Source: UBA5066 sp046331465
GTDB taxonomy: Bacteria; Acidobacteriota; Thermoanaerobaculia; UBA5066
Reading direction: 5' to 3'
DNA: 64,000 nt
Assembly (NCBI GenBank): GCA_046331465.1
Contig: JAXLQV010000002.1
Coordinates: forward strand, 806,001-870,000
The position numbers and the translations under genes are program-made. The notes beneath the pieces are model-generated. The model did no database searches, had not been told where the DNA came from, and saw nothing but the letters and a program-made list of their open reading frames with translations. Below are positions 37,618 through 47,432 of this stretch, one piece after another (the stretch's first letter is position 1; each line of letters starts with the position of its first letter).

Positions 37618-38499
37618 ATGGTCTTCGACTGCGACGGCCTCGGGAAGATGTACCGCAACGGGACGTGGGGCGTTCGCGAGCTGACGCTCCGCGCGGGCGA
37701 GGGGGTTCTCGGCCTCCTCGGCCCGAACGGCGCCGGTAAGACGACGCTCATGCAGATGCTCGCGACGCTCACCCGCCCGACGGCCGGGACGCTCCGCTTC
37801 GCGGGGACCGACGTCGCGCGCGACCCGCGGGCAATCCGCGCGCGCCTCGGCTACCTCCCGCAGGACTTCGGCGTCCCGCCGGGGCTCACCTGCTTCGAGC
37901 TCCTCGACACGGTCGCGAGGCTCAAGGGAGTGAGGAGCCGGGCGGCGGTCCTCGCGATGCTCGAGGGGGTCGGCCTCCACGACCTCGCAAGGCGCCCCGT
38001 CGAGAGCCTCTCGGGAGGGATGCGGCAGCGCCTCGGCATCGCCCAGGCCCTGATCGGGAGCCCCGAGCTCGTCATCGTCGACGAGCCGACGGCGGGGCTC
38101 GACCCCGAGGAGCGGGTCCGCTTCCGGAACCTCCTCTCCGAGCACGCCGGGCTGAAGCTCGTCCTCCTGTCGACCCACATCGTCTCCGACGTCGAATCCG
38201 TCGCCACGCAGATCGCGGTCGTGCGGCAGGGGAGGCTCCTCGCCTTCGGACGTCCCGAGGAGCTCGTGGCGCGTGCCGCGGGAGCGGTCTGGGAGGCGGA
38301 GCTCCCCGCGGCCGACCTGGAGCGCCTCCGGCCGGGCCTCACGGTCGCCGGAGTCGTCCGGGGCAACGGGTCCGTGAAGGCGCGGCTCGTCGCCCGCGAG
38401 AGGCCGGTCCCGTCCGCGTCGCCGGCGGCGGCATCGCTCGAGGACGCCTACCTCCTCCTGATGCGCGAGGCGGGCGGCGCCGTTCCGGCGGCCGCGTGA
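37618..38499 (+). CDS. ABC-2 type transporter ATP-binding protein
   Basis: 293 residues. Walker A GPNGAGKTT, Q-loop LPQDFG, signature LSGGMRQRLGIAQAL, Walker B LVIVDEPTAGLD and H-loop LLSTHI are all present. A C-terminal extension (about 215-293) is typical of CcmA/NatA-like ATPases that work with ABC-2 permeases. It overlaps the permease gene by 4 bp (GTGA), so the two form one transporter. The substrate is unknown; drugs, lipids and polysaccharides are handled by relatives. Confidence 0.92.
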   Translation: MVFDCDGLGKMYRNGTWGVRELTLRAGEGVLGLLGPNGAGKTTLMQMLATLTRPTAGTLRFAGTDVARDPRAIRARLGYLPQDFGVPPGLTCFELLDTVARLKGVRSRAAVLAMLEGVGLHDLARRPVESLSGGMRQRLGIAQALIGSPELVIVDEPTAGLDPEERVRFRNLLSEHAGLKLVLLSTHIVSDVESVATQIAVVRQGRLLAFGRPEELVARAAGAVWEAELPAADLERLRPGLTVAGVVRGNGSVKARLVARERPVPSASPAAASLEDAYLLLMREAGGAVPAAA

Positions 38500-40079
38500 G
38501 CCTCTCCCGGGTCCTGGCGATCGCGTCGGCCGACCTTCGCGCGCGCCTCCGGCGCCCGGGGACGCTCGTCTTCCTGGCGCTCCTCCTCGCGGCCGCCTCG
38601 ACGACGTTCCCCGATCCCTCGTCGGGACGGGGAATCCTGACGATCGGCGGCCGCCGGGCCGTCTACACGTCCGCCGCGCTCGCGGTCGCGACGGCGGGGC
38701 TCATCCCGATCTTCCTCGGCCTCTTCGGCTTCTACGCGGTCTCGAACGCGGTCGCCCTCGATCGCAGGTCCGGGGCGGGGCGTCTCTTCGCGGCCTCGCC
38801 CGCGACGGACGCCGAGTACCTCCTCGGGAAGCTCTCCGGGAACGTCTCGCTCCTCTCGGTCGTCACTCTCGCCTTCTCGGCCGTCGTCATGGCCGTGCAG
38901 GTCGTCCACGCCGAGGCGCCGCTCGAGCCGCTCGTCTTCCTCGCGCACGTCCTCGTCGTCGCGCTCCCGGCCATCTTCGGCATCGCGGTCTTCGCCCTCC
39001 TGTTCGAGTGCGTGCCGTTCCTTGCAGGACGCTTCGGCGACGTCGCGTTCTTCTTCTTCTGGGCCGTCGCGCTCGCGCTCCCCGTCTTCCTCGGGGCCGT
39101 CGACGCCGGGGAATACCCGCCGCTCGCGGCGGCGCTCGACTGGAACGGGCTCGGCTTCCTGATCACGGAGATCCGGCGCGCGACGGGGTCGGGCTCGATG
39201 TCGATCGGCTGGGGAGGGGCGGCCGCGCCCGGGCCGCCGATCGTCTTCCCGGGCTTCTCGTTCTCGCCGGCGACGCTCGCGGCGCGGGCGCTCGCGTTCC
39301 TCCCGCCGCTCGCGCTCCTTCCGGTCGCCCTCCTCGCCTTCGACCGCTTCGACCCCGCGCGCCGCCTCGCGTCCGCCTCGACGAGACCGTCGCTCCTCGC
39401 CCGCCTCTCAGGGGCCTTCCGGCCGGCGGCGGCGCGGATCCTCGCCGTCGCCGTCCCGCCGGAGCGGCCGGCGGCGAAGCCGGGCCTCCTCTCGGCCGCG
39501 CTCACCGACCTCCTCGTCACGCTGCGCCTCCGGCCCCTCCTCGTCGTCGCGCTCCCGGTCTCGGCGACGGTCGCGCTCTTCGTCCCGCCCGGCCCGGCGC
39601 GCGCGCTCCTCTCCGGCGCGTTCGCCCTCCTCGCGCTCCTCCTCGCCGACGTCTGGACCCGGGAGGAGAGCACCGGGCTCGCCCGCGTCCTCGCCGCCAC
39701 GCCGGGCGCCGGCGGTCGCCTCGCGGCCGTGAAGCTCCTGAGCGCGGCCGGGACGGCGCTCCTCCTCCTCGTCCCGCTCGCGGCGAAGAGCGCCGTCGCG
39801 CGCCCGCTCGCCCTGCCGGCCGCGGTCGCCGGGGCCCTCTTCGCGGCGGCGCTCGCCGTCGCGCTCGGGCAGGCGACCGGCTCTCCGAAGCCGTTCGTCG
39901 GCCTCCTCCTCGCCGCGTGGTACGTGGCGGCGAACGACGGCGGGAGGACGCCGGCGCTCGACCTCGCGGGGTTCACCGGCGCGGCGACGGCGGCCTCGAT
40001 CGCGGGCTGGCTCCTCGCGGCGGCGCTCGTCGGCGCCGGGGCCCTCCTCCTCGAGAAGGTCCGGCTCGCGCGCGCGTGA
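38496..40079 (+). CDS. ABC-2 type transporter permease, long form
   Basis: 527 residues with about 11-12 membrane helices, roughly twice the length of a simple ABC-2 permease. It looks like two membrane halves joined by a cytoplasmic linker (about residues 290-335), so one polypeptide may supply both membrane domains. The N-terminus (SADLRARLRRPGTLVFL) is typical of ABC-2 permeases. The second half (DLLVTLRLRPLLVVALPVSATVAL, then TREESTGLARVLAATP) echoes the first (SGAGRLFAASPATD). GTG start overlapping the ATPase stop by 4 bp. Confidence 0.82.
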   Translation: MSLSRVLAIASADLRARLRRPGTLVFLALLLAAASTTFPDPSSGRGILTIGGRRAVYTSAALAVATAGLIPIFLGLFGFYAVSNAVALDRRSGAGRLFAASPATDAEYLLGKLSGNVSLLSVVTLAFSAVVMAVQVVHAEAPLEPLVFLAHVLVVALPAIFGIAVFALLFECVPFLAGRFGDVAFFFFWAVALALPVFLGAVDAGEYPPLAAALDWNGLGFLITEIRRATGSGSMSIGWGGAAAPGPPIVFPGFSFSPATLAARALAFLPPLALLPVALLAFDRFDPARRLASASTRPSLLARLSGAFRPAAARILAVAVPPERPAAKPGLLSAALTDLLVTLRLRPLLVVALPVSATVALFVPPGPARALLSGAFALLALLLADVWTREESTGLARVLAATPGAGGRLAAVKLLSAAGTALLLLVPLAAKSAVARPLALPAAVAGALFAAALAVALGQATGSPKPFVGLLLAAWYVAANDGGRTPALDLAGFTGAATAASIAGWLLAAALVGAGALLLEKVRLARA

Positions 40080-40148
40080 CGGGCCGTCCCTCCCGTTTCC
40101 GGGGCCCCTGGGCCGACCGGGCGTGGGGGGCGGCCACGACGGGTCACT

Positions 40149-40154
40149 TACCAT
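40149..40154 (+). promoter_or_regulatory. -10-like element TACCAT before the subtilase gene
   Basis: TACCAT ends 10 nt before the ATG at 40165. No Shine-Dalgarno is present in between. Confidence 0.4.
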
Positions 40155-40164
40155 TCGGGGACCG

Positions 40165-43056
40165 ATGAGGACTCACGCTGTCGTCCTGCTCCTCGCGCTC
40201 GCCGCTCCCGCGGCGGCCGCTCCTCCCTTCCCGGCCGAGTGGCTCCGCGCGGCGCCCGACGCGCGCGGGCCCGCGGAGAAGGCCGACCCGCGGCTCCTCG
40301 CGCCGGCGCCCGGGGGCGAGGTCGACCTCCTCGTCACGCTCCGCCTCCCGGCGGAGGTCCGCGGCATCGGCGTCCTCTCGCCCAGGGTCGCGGCGAGACG
40401 GGCCTTCCTCGCGCGCCTCGGCGGCGACCTCGAGGCGGAGTACGGCGCGTTCGGCGTCCGCCTCGTCCGCTCCTTCGCCGAGATCCCGGCCGTCCTCCTC
40501 AGGGCCCCGCGCGAGGCGGTCCCGGCGCTCGCGGGCGATCCCCGCGTCGAGCGGGTCCGGCCGAACGGCCGGGTCCGCGCCCTCGACGCCGACGGCGACG
40601 CGCTGATGAAGGTGCCGGAGCTCCGGGCGGCGGGCGTCGAGGGGACCGGCGTGACGGTCGCCGTCGTCGACACCGGCGTCGACTACACGCACCCCGAGCT
40701 CCCGCTCGGGACGAAGACGATCAATTTCTACGACGCGGTCGACCACGACGGCGACGCCATGGACGGCTACGGCCACGGCACGCCGGTCGCCGGCATCATC
40801 GCGGGGCTCACGTCGGGCGTGGCGCGGGGGGCGAGGATCGCCGCGGTGCGGGTCCTCGACAACCGGGGCGAGGGGACGGACGCGCAGGTCCTCGAGGGGC
40901 TCGACGCCGTCCTCGCGAGCGTCGCCGCGGGGAACCCTTACTCGATACGCGTCGCGAACCTCTCCTTCGGCGGCTACTTCGACGACGTGAAGCCCCCCGA
41001 CCCGGGGAGTTGTGACGCCCTCGCCCCCGACTACAAGGCCGCCTTCGACCTCCTCTCCCAGGCGGGCGTCCTCGTCGTGGCGGCGAGCGGGAACGGCGGC
41101 TGCACGACGGGGATCGTCCTGCCGGCCTGCGTCAGCAACGCGATCGCGGTCGGGGCCGTCTACGACGCCGCGGTCGGCGCGAAGTACTTCGGCCGCGGGC
41201 AGTGCCTCCCTTCGGGCTGCAGCGACGCCTCGCCCGCCGCGGGCCAGGTCGCCTGCTACTCCGACTCGGGCGACCGCCTCGACGTCCTCGCGCCGTCGCA
41301 CTGCGCCCAGGCGCCGCGCAAGGGGGGCGGCTACGAGCTCTGCTTCGGCGGGACGTCGGGGGCCGCCCCGTACGCGTCGGGCGTCGCGGCCCTCCTCTTC
41401 GGCGCCGAGCCGCTCCGCGGGCCGTCCGAGGTGAAGGCGGCGATGCGCGGCACGGGGACCCCGGTGACCGACGCGCGGAACGGCGTCACGCGGAACCTCC
41501 TCGACGCCCCGGCGGCGCTGGCCGCGCTCCGCGGCGCGCCGCAGGGACCCGCCCGCTCCGAGCTCTTCGTCCCCGTCGTCCTCGACGTGACGGGCGTTGG
41601 CGGGGCGCACTTCGTCTCCGAGCTGACGCTCACGAACCGCGGCACGACGGCGGCGCGCCTCGAGGCGACCTATACGGCGGCGACGGGGACGTTCCCGGGC
41701 GCCACCGGCAGCGGCACCGTCGTCGACGCGCTCGCCCCGGGCGAGCAGCGCGTCGTCCCCGACGCGATCGCGTGGCTCCGCGCGACGAAGGGGCTCCCGA
41801 TCCCGGAGGGACCCGGTCAGGCGGGGACGCTCCGCCTCGTCTTCACCGGCCTCTCCCTCCCGGAGATGGCCTCGGCGCGCGTCCGGACGACGGCGGCCTC
41901 CTGCAACGGCGCGGCCGGGCTCTCGTACCCCGCGTGGCCCGCGGCCTCGGCGTCCCCGGGGGCGCTGCAGCTCTTCGGTCTCCGGAGCAGCGCCGGCGAG
42001 CGGTCGAACCTCGCCGTCGTGAACACCGGCACGCAGGGGAGCGTCACGCTCCGCGTCGTCCTCCGTTCGGGGGACGGGACGTCGACGTACGAGGTCCCCC
42101 CGGCGCTCCTCCCGCCGCTCGCGCCGGGCGAGTGGCGACAGGTCAACGACTCGGACCTCCTGAAGGCCGCCGGCTTCTCCGACGCGACGGCCCTGGTCTC
42201 GGCCGTCGCCGGGACGGCGCCCTGGAACGCGTACGCCGTCTTCAACGACAACCTCTCGAACGACGGCTCGTTCGTCCCCGCGGTCGAGACCGAGGCGGCG
42301 AGCAGCGACGTGGTCGTGCCGGTCGTCGTCGAGACGGGCTCCTTCGAGAGCGAACTCGTCCTCTTCAACCCCTCGGCCTCGGCCGTCCGGGCGAGGCTCT
42401 CCTACACGGAGTCGCTCGCGGCGCCGAAGGGGACGGTCGGCTCGGTCACGGTCGAGCTCGGCCCGGGCGCGCAGGTCGTCCTCCCGCAGGCCCTCGACCG
42501 CCTCCGCTCGCTCGGTCTCCCGGTCGGCCCCCGCGGCGCCGCCTCGTACGCCGGGACGCTCGCCGTCTCCTTCCGCACCGGGCTCGGGACGCCCGTACCC
42601 GGGTTCGCCGGCGCGAAGACGGCCGCCGCGGGGACGGGGGAGTGCGAGGGGAAGGGGAGCTTCGGCCTCTTCTACACGGCCCTCCCGGCCTCGTCCGGCG
42701 CCGTCGTGGCGGCCTTCGTCGACGGCCTCCAGCAGACGGCGGCGACGCGGTCGAACCTCGCCCTCTGGAATCCCTCCTCGTCCGTCCCCGTCTCGGTCCG
42801 CTACGAGGTCCACGACGGCGCGACCGGCGCGCTCGCGGCGACGTCGGATCCGGTCGACCTGCCGCCGCTCGGCTGGGCGCAGGTGGACCGCGTCCTCGCG
42901 GGCGCCGCGGTCACCGACGGCTGGGTCGTCGTCCGGCGCACCTCGACCGGAGGCGCCTTCGCCGCGTACGGCGTCCTGAACGACGGCGCGAGCCCGGGCG
43001 CGAGGACGGGCGACGGGAGCTACGTGGCGGGAGTGACCTACTACCCGCCGGACTGA
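40165..43056 (+). CDS. Exported subtilisin-like serine peptidase (S8) with two A-B beta module pairs
   Basis: 963 residues. Signal peptide (about 1-19), inhibitor-like propeptide (about 45-135), then an S8 domain with the catalytic triad in VVDTGVDYTHPE (Asp), GYGHGTPVAGI (His) and GGTSGAAPYASG (Ser). From about residue 464 to the end there are four beta-rich modules in the order A (464-599), B (600-712), A (713-845), B (846-963). A modules have a SELxLxN core and an APGEQRVV/GPGAQVVL turn. B modules have RSNLAxxN, LPPLxxxxQV and an AYxVxND end. The same A-B pair ends the unrelated peptidase at 17463-19154. The start at 40165 fits both the signal peptide and the upstream -10-like element. Confidence 0.92.
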   Translation: MRTHAVVLLLALAAPAAAAPPFPAEWLRAAPDARGPAEKADPRLLAPAPGGEVDLLVTLRLPAEVRGIGVLSPRVAARRAFLARLGGDLEAEYGAFGVRLVRSFAEIPAVLLRAPREAVPALAGDPRVERVRPNGRVRALDADGDALMKVPELRAAGVEGTGVTVAVVDTGVDYTHPELPLGTKTINFYDAVDHDGDAMDGYGHGTPVAGIIAGLTSGVARGARIAAVRVLDNRGEGTDAQVLEGLDAVLASVAAGNPYSIRVANLSFGGYFDDVKPPDPGSCDALAPDYKAAFDLLSQAGVLVVAASGNGGCTTGIVLPACVSNAIAVGAVYDAAVGAKYFGRGQCLPSGCSDASPAAGQVACYSDSGDRLDVLAPSHCAQAPRKGGGYELCFGGTSGAAPYASGVAALLFGAEPLRGPSEVKAAMRGTGTPVTDARNGVTRNLLDAPAALAALRGAPQGPARSELFVPVVLDVTGVGGAHFVSELTLTNRGTTAARLEATYTAATGTFPGATGSGTVVDALAPGEQRVVPDAIAWLRATKGLPIPEGPGQAGTLRLVFTGLSLPEMASARVRTTAASCNGAAGLSYPAWPAASASPGALQLFGLRSSAGERSNLAVVNTGTQGSVTLRVVLRSGDGTSTYEVPPALLPPLAPGEWRQVNDSDLLKAAGFSDATALVSAVAGTAPWNAYAVFNDNLSNDGSFVPAVETEAASSDVVVPVVVETGSFESELVLFNPSASAVRARLSYTESLAAPKGTVGSVTVELGPGAQVVLPQALDRLRSLGLPVGPRGAASYAGTLAVSFRTGLGTPVPGFAGAKTAAAGTGECEGKGSFGLFYTALPASSGAVVAAFVDGLQQTAATRSNLALWNPSSSVPVSVRYEVHDGATGALAATSDPVDLPPLGWAQVDRVLAGAAVTDGWVVVRRTSTGGAFAAYGVLNDGASPGARTGDGSYVAGVTYYPPD

Positions 43057-43136
43057 CGCCCCTCGCGGGGACCGTCTCCCGACGGGGTGCCGGGCCACCG
43101 TCCGGCTCCGGACGGGACCCTGTCCGCGTCGCACGG

Positions 43137-43142
43137 CATAAT
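43137..43142 (+). promoter_or_regulatory. -10-like element CATAAT upstream of the transglutaminase-TPR gene
   Basis: CATAAT lies 65 nt before the GTG at 43208. If used, it would give a leader of about 60 nt. No clear -35 box. Confidence 0.35.
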
Positions 43143-43207
43143 CGTCGGCCGACGCGTCCCGGGGGGGCGGCAGAGACTTCCCGGACGTCTCGACCGGGGG
43201 GTGGTCC

Positions 43208-46200
43208 GTGCACGCATCGAGCTTCCGTCCTTTCGCCGTTGTCCTCGGCTTGGCTGCCTGCTGCGCCGGCGCTCCCGCTCGAGCCGAGGAGCCCTGGCTC
43301 GAGGAGCCGTTCCGGGCCGGCCCCGCCGCCGTCCTTCGCGCGTCCGCAGCGAAGCTCGCCGGCGAGTCGGAGGAGAACTCCGGGTGGTTCCGGCTCCTCC
43401 TCGACGAGTCCCGGTGGACGTTCGAGGCCGACGGGCGCTACTCGGTGGCGCACCGTCGCGTGCTGCGAATCCTCTCGCACGAGGGAGCGGCCGAGATGGG
43501 CTCGATCTCGGCGCAGTGGAAGCCCTGGATCGAGGACGCGCCGGTCTTCCGCGCTCGGGTGGTCCGCCCGGACGGAACGGTGCTCCTGCTCGACGAGAAG
43601 TCCGTGACGGAGACGCCGGCGTCGTCCGACCCGCTTCTCTTCGACGACCGGCGCCTCCTTCGCGCCCCGCTGCCGGGCCTCGAGCCGGGCGCCGTCGTGG
43701 AGTGGGAGGTCGTCACGCGCCGCAAGAGCGCGGCTCCGGCCGGCGCCCTCGGGACCCAGCCGCTCGCCTTCTCCTTCCCGGCTGCGCGGATCCGCTGCCG
43801 CTTGGAGGCGCCGTCGACACTCCCGTTCGTCTGGAAGTCACTCGGCCTCGACCTCCCGCCGCGCGCCTCGCTGGTCAACGGCCGAGTCGTGCGGCTCTGG
43901 GAGCGGACCGCCGTTCCGCCCCTGGCGGAGACCGAGGAGGGGCTGCCGCCGGACGTCCCGGTGGGGGAGTCCGTCGAATTCGGCACGGGAACCTCCTGGG
44001 GCGAGGTGGCGAAGTGGTACCGGGAGCGCGTCGAGGCCCGGATCGCCGAGGGGCCCGTCCCCTCCGAGTCCCTCCCGAGAGGGCCCTTCCCGACCCGCCT
44101 TCACGAGGCCGCGGCTCTCGCCGAGTGGGTCCGTAAGGAGGTGCGCTACACGGGCCTCGTCTTCGGCGAGGCGGCCGTCGTCCCGACCCCGCCGCGGGAG
44201 GTCGCGCGCCGGAAGTTCGGCGACTGCAAGGACCAGGCGACGCTCCTCGTCGCGGCGCTCCGGGCGCACGGGTTCGATGCCGCCGTCGCGCTCGTCCACG
44301 CCGGCGAGGAGGGCGACCTGACGCCCGGCCTCCCGTCTCTCGAGGCGTTCGACCACGCGATCGTCCACGTGGCCGGGCTCCGGCCCGAAGGGGTCTTCGT
44401 CGACACGACCTCCCGTTTCGAGCGCCTCGGGGAGGTGCCGGTGCACCTGCAGGGCCGCCTCGCGCTCGTCTGCCGGCCCGACGCCGCCGGGCTCGTCCGG
44501 ATCCCGACCGCGGCGTCCGCCGCGAACGCGAGCCGCACGCAGTTCGTGGTGCGGGCGCTCGAGGGCGGGGCGTCGACGGCGGGCGAGAAGACCGTCTACG
44601 GAGGGGCGTTCGAGTCGAGCCGGCGCGAGACGTTCGACGGGATGAACGACTCCGAACGGAAGGCGTACTTCGAGCGTTGGGCGCGGAGCCGGTTCGGCGG
44701 CGGGAAAGTCCTGAAGCAGTCCGTCACGGACCCGCGGGACCTGTCGGGGCCGTTCACGCTGGAGACGCAGGTCGAGAAGCCCGGACTCCTGACGAGCACG
44801 GACGAGCGCTGCGTCTTCTCCGTGGGGCGCGGGCTCTTCCTCGCGAACCTTCCCGACCCGGGGGAGGAGAAACGACGGCACGACCTGGCCACGCTCCCGA
44901 TCCGCCAGGAGTTCGAGTACACGCTCGTCCCTCCGGCGGGCTTCGCCCCTCTCGAGGTCCCGGAGGCGGAGACCCGCGACGTCGGCCCGGCGACCTACTC
45001 GCTCGAGGCCTCGGCGCGCCCGGACGGCACCGTCGTCCTCCGCGTGCGCGTCGAGCTGACCCTCGCGAGGCTGACGCCCGACGAGGCCTCCCGGCTGAAG
45101 GAGGCGGCGACCGCCCTGACGGAGGCGGAGCCGCTCTCGGTCACCTTCCAGCACGGCGCGGAGGTCGCGGTCGCGCGCGGCGACGTGTCGAAGGGGCTCG
45201 AGGTCCTGCGGGCCGAGATCCGCCGGGAGCCCGCGTCGTCCGCGCCCCACCGCCGCCTCGCGCGCCTCTATCTCGCGGCGGGCCTGGGCGGCGCCGCGCG
45301 GCGGGAGGCGCGGGAGGCCGTCCGCAAGGAGCCCGGGTCCGACCGGGCGTGGTACCTGCTCGGGTTCGTCCTCGAGCACGACACGTACGGACGGCTCCGC
45401 CGCCGCGGGTGGGATCCCGTGGAGGCGGAGAAGGCGCTCCGGAAGGCGATCGAGCTCGACCCGGAGGATCCGGAGATCCGCTTCGAGCTCGTCATCCTCC
45501 TCGAGCACGACCTCGAGGGCCGGCGCTACGCCGACGCCGACCGCCTCTCCCGCGCCCTGGCGGAGAGCAAGGCCCTCCTCGAGAAGTCCCCCTCCCTCAC
45601 CGTCGTCGCGCGGGACTACGCGCACGCCCTCCTCCGGGCGGGCAAGGCGTCCGAGGCCGTCGCGTTCCTCGAGAAGCGCGAAGACGCCGCGCAGCTCTCG
45701 GCGCTCCACGTCGCCGCGATCGCGGCGTCGCGGGGAGCGGCGAAGGGCCTCGAGCAGCTGCGGCGCGGCTCTCCGGAACCCTCCGAGCGCCGCAGGACCG
45801 CGGCGGACATCGGCGGCCTCCTCCTCGTCCTCCGAAAGTACCCGGAGGCGCAGGCGTTCCTCGCGGAAGCGTCCCGCGGCGGAGACGGCGCCGCGTCCGC
45901 GGCCGTGCAGGCGGAGACGGCGAAACGTCTCCGGGCCTTCGAGGCACCGTTCCCGATGCCGCTGGCGGGCGATCCGGTTTCCGCCGTCCGGGCCCTGATG
46001 TCGGAGGCGGCCACGCCGGGCGTCGACCCGGAGAGGCTCGCGAGGCTGTACGTCCTCCCCGTCCGCGAGGCGAGGAACGCCGCCGGAAAGCGGCCCCTCG
46101 AGGAATGGGTGCGGAGCCAGCTGAGGGCCGTCCAGCAGGCGACGATGTCGAGCGCCGTCCCGGCGGCGTTCCTCCGCGACAACGCGCTCTCCACGGAGCT

Positions 46201-47353
46201 GACCGCCGAGGGGAACGCCGAGAAGGGCTGGCTCGTCACCGGCACGATGCCCGCGATCGGGCAGGCGCCGACGAGGATCCGCGTCTGGGTCGCCGAGGAA
46301 GGCGGGATGCCGCGGATCGTCTCGGATGATGCGCGCGCGCGCCTGATTTCGTGGTACGCGCTCGACCTCGCCGCGAAGGGGGACGTGGCCCGCGCGAGGC
46401 TCTGGCTCGAGAGGGCCTCCGTCGAGGTCGGCGGGCGCGAGGAGCAGGCCGACCTGCTTCTCGATCCGCTCCTGCCGGCGGTCCTGCCGGGCGACGGCGC
46501 CGGAGTCCGCGAGGTCCGGGCGGCCGCCCTCGCAGGGCTCTCGCCGACGCCGCTGCCCGACGCGCTTCTCGAGGAGCTCCGCTCGTTCGCTCTGGAGAAG
46601 GTCGACGACCCCGTCCGGGCCGCCCTCCTCGAGCGGGCGCTCGCGGCGCGAGAGGCGTCGAGCTCGGAGCGCGGGAGCGGCCCTGACCGTCGCCTGGCGG
46701 AGGAGGCGCTCCGGCTCCTCGGGGCGGTCCGGAAGGACAAGGCGTCCGCCGAGTCGGCGACGATGGTCGAGATGGGGCTGAAGGCGCGCCTCGGGAGGAT
46801 CTCCGAGGCGCGCGCCGAAGCGGAGGAGCACGCGCGCACGCACGTCAACTGCCGGCTCGTCGGTCCGGCCCTCGTCTCCTACCGCCTGGCGGATGCCGAC
46901 GAAGCCGGTTCGCTCGAGGCCGCCGACGCTCTGATGTCCCGCCCGTCGCCTTCCGCGGGCGACGCGAACACGGCCGCCTGGGCCCGTTACGTCGCGGGCA
47001 GGTGCGACGAGAAGACCCTGAGCCTCGCGCGGCAGGCCGTCGAGGCCTCGAGGAGGTCCAACCCGGCGGTGCTGAACACGCTCGCCGCCGTCTGCGCCGA
47101 GACCGGGCGCAACGAGGAGGCTCACGCGCTCGTCGCGAGGTCGATGGACCTGGAGGGGATCGACGAGCCGTTCCCCGGCGACTGGCTCGTCGTGGGACGG
47201 ATCCGCGAGAACTACGGCCTCGTCGACGACGCGCTCGAGGCCTATTCGCGGCTCGCGCCGCGGGGCGGGAGCAGGCCGCTCCCCGACACCGTCGAGGCCC
47301 TCGGCTCGAGCCGGGCGAAGGCTCTCCTCGGACGACGGCGCAAGGGGGACTGA
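43208..47353 (+). CDS. Large exported DUF3857 / transglutaminase-like / TPR protein
   Basis: 1381 residues. Signal peptide (about 1-26), DUF3857 beta domain (about 60-240), then a transglutaminase-like cysteine-protease fold with C340 in KFGDCKDQA, a histidine in FDHAIVHV and an aspartate in VFVDTTSR, so the triad is complete. The rest (about 640-1381) is helical with several TPR-like repeats (e.g. EVLRAEIRREPASSAPHRRLARLYLAAG) broken by a charged middle region. DUF3857-transglutaminase proteins are common in Bacteroidetes and Acidobacteria, with unknown substrates. The start is GTG. The gene stands alone between the subtilase and the beta-oxidation operon. Confidence 0.88.
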   Translation: MHASSFRPFAVVLGLAACCAGAPARAEEPWLEEPFRAGPAAVLRASAAKLAGESEENSGWFRLLLDESRWTFEADGRYSVAHRRVLRILSHEGAAEMGSISAQWKPWIEDAPVFRARVVRPDGTVLLLDEKSVTETPASSDPLLFDDRRLLRAPLPGLEPGAVVEWEVVTRRKSAAPAGALGTQPLAFSFPAARIRCRLEAPSTLPFVWKSLGLDLPPRASLVNGRVVRLWERTAVPPLAETEEGLPPDVPVGESVEFGTGTSWGEVAKWYRERVEARIAEGPVPSESLPRGPFPTRLHEAAALAEWVRKEVRYTGLVFGEAAVVPTPPREVARRKFGDCKDQATLLVAALRAHGFDAAVALVHAGEEGDLTPGLPSLEAFDHAIVHVAGLRPEGVFVDTTSRFERLGEVPVHLQGRLALVCRPDAAGLVRIPTAASAANASRTQFVVRALEGGASTAGEKTVYGGAFESSRRETFDGMNDSERKAYFERWARSRFGGGKVLKQSVTDPRDLSGPFTLETQVEKPGLLTSTDERCVFSVGRGLFLANLPDPGEEKRRHDLATLPIRQEFEYTLVPPAGFAPLEVPEAETRDVGPATYSLEASARPDGTVVLRVRVELTLARLTPDEASRLKEAATALTEAEPLSVTFQHGAEVAVARGDVSKGLEVLRAEIRREPASSAPHRRLARLYLAAGLGGAARREAREAVRKEPGSDRAWYLLGFVLEHDTYGRLRRRGWDPVEAEKALRKAIELDPEDPEIRFELVILLEHDLEGRRYADADRLSRALAESKALLEKSPSLTVVARDYAHALLRAGKASEAVAFLEKREDAAQLSALHVAAIAASRGAAKGLEQLRRGSPEPSERRRTAADIGGLLLVLRKYPEAQAFLAEASRGGDGAASAAVQAETAKRLRAFEAPFPMPLAGDPVSAVRALMSEAATPGVDPERLARLYVLPVREARNAAGKRPLEEWVRSQLRAVQQATMSSAVPAAFLRDNALSTELTAEGNAEKGWLVTGTMPAIGQAPTRIRVWVAEEGGMPRIVSDDARARLISWYALDLAAKGDVARARLWLERASVEVGGREEQADLLLDPLLPAVLPGDGAGVREVRAAALAGLSPTPLPDALLEELRSFALEKVDDPVRAALLERALAAREASSSERGSGPDRRLAEEALRLLGAVRKDKASAESATMVEMGLKARLGRISEARAEAEEHARTHVNCRLVGPALVSYRLADADEAGSLEAADALMSRPSPSAGDANTAAWARYVAGRCDEKTLSLARQAVEASRRSNPAVLNTLAAVCAETGRNEEAHALVARSMDLEGIDEPFPGDWLVVGRIRENYGLVDDALEAYSRLAPRGGSRPLPDTVEALGSSRAKALLGRRRKGD

Positions 47354-47405
47354 GAGCCGGTCACCGCACCCGGGCTCGCGTCTGCCGCATCGCAGCAGCC
47401 GGGAG

Positions 47406-47429
47406 TAGCATTCCTCCCGTCAGGGAGGA
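47406..47429 (+). promoter_or_regulatory. Promoter-overlapping dyad that includes the thiolase ribosome site
   Basis: A TAGCAT hexamer (47406-47411) is followed directly by an inverted repeat, TCCTCCC-gtca-GGGAGGA (47412-47418 and 47423-47429), whose right arm contains the GGGAGG ribosome site of the thiolase ATG at 47433. If transcription starts near 47418 the repeat acts only as DNA, perhaps as an operator. If it starts upstream, the RNA would hide the ribosome site in a hairpin. Confidence 0.45.
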
Positions 47430-47432
47430 CGA

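Noticed and set aside
40144..43134. 996-codon antisense frame over the subtilase gene
   Set aside because: The subtilase has signal peptide, catalytic triad and modules. The antisense frame has no recognisable domain.
43838..47125. 1095-codon antisense frame over the transglutaminase-TPR gene
   Set aside because: Charge-biased shadow of a gene with an intact catalytic triad.
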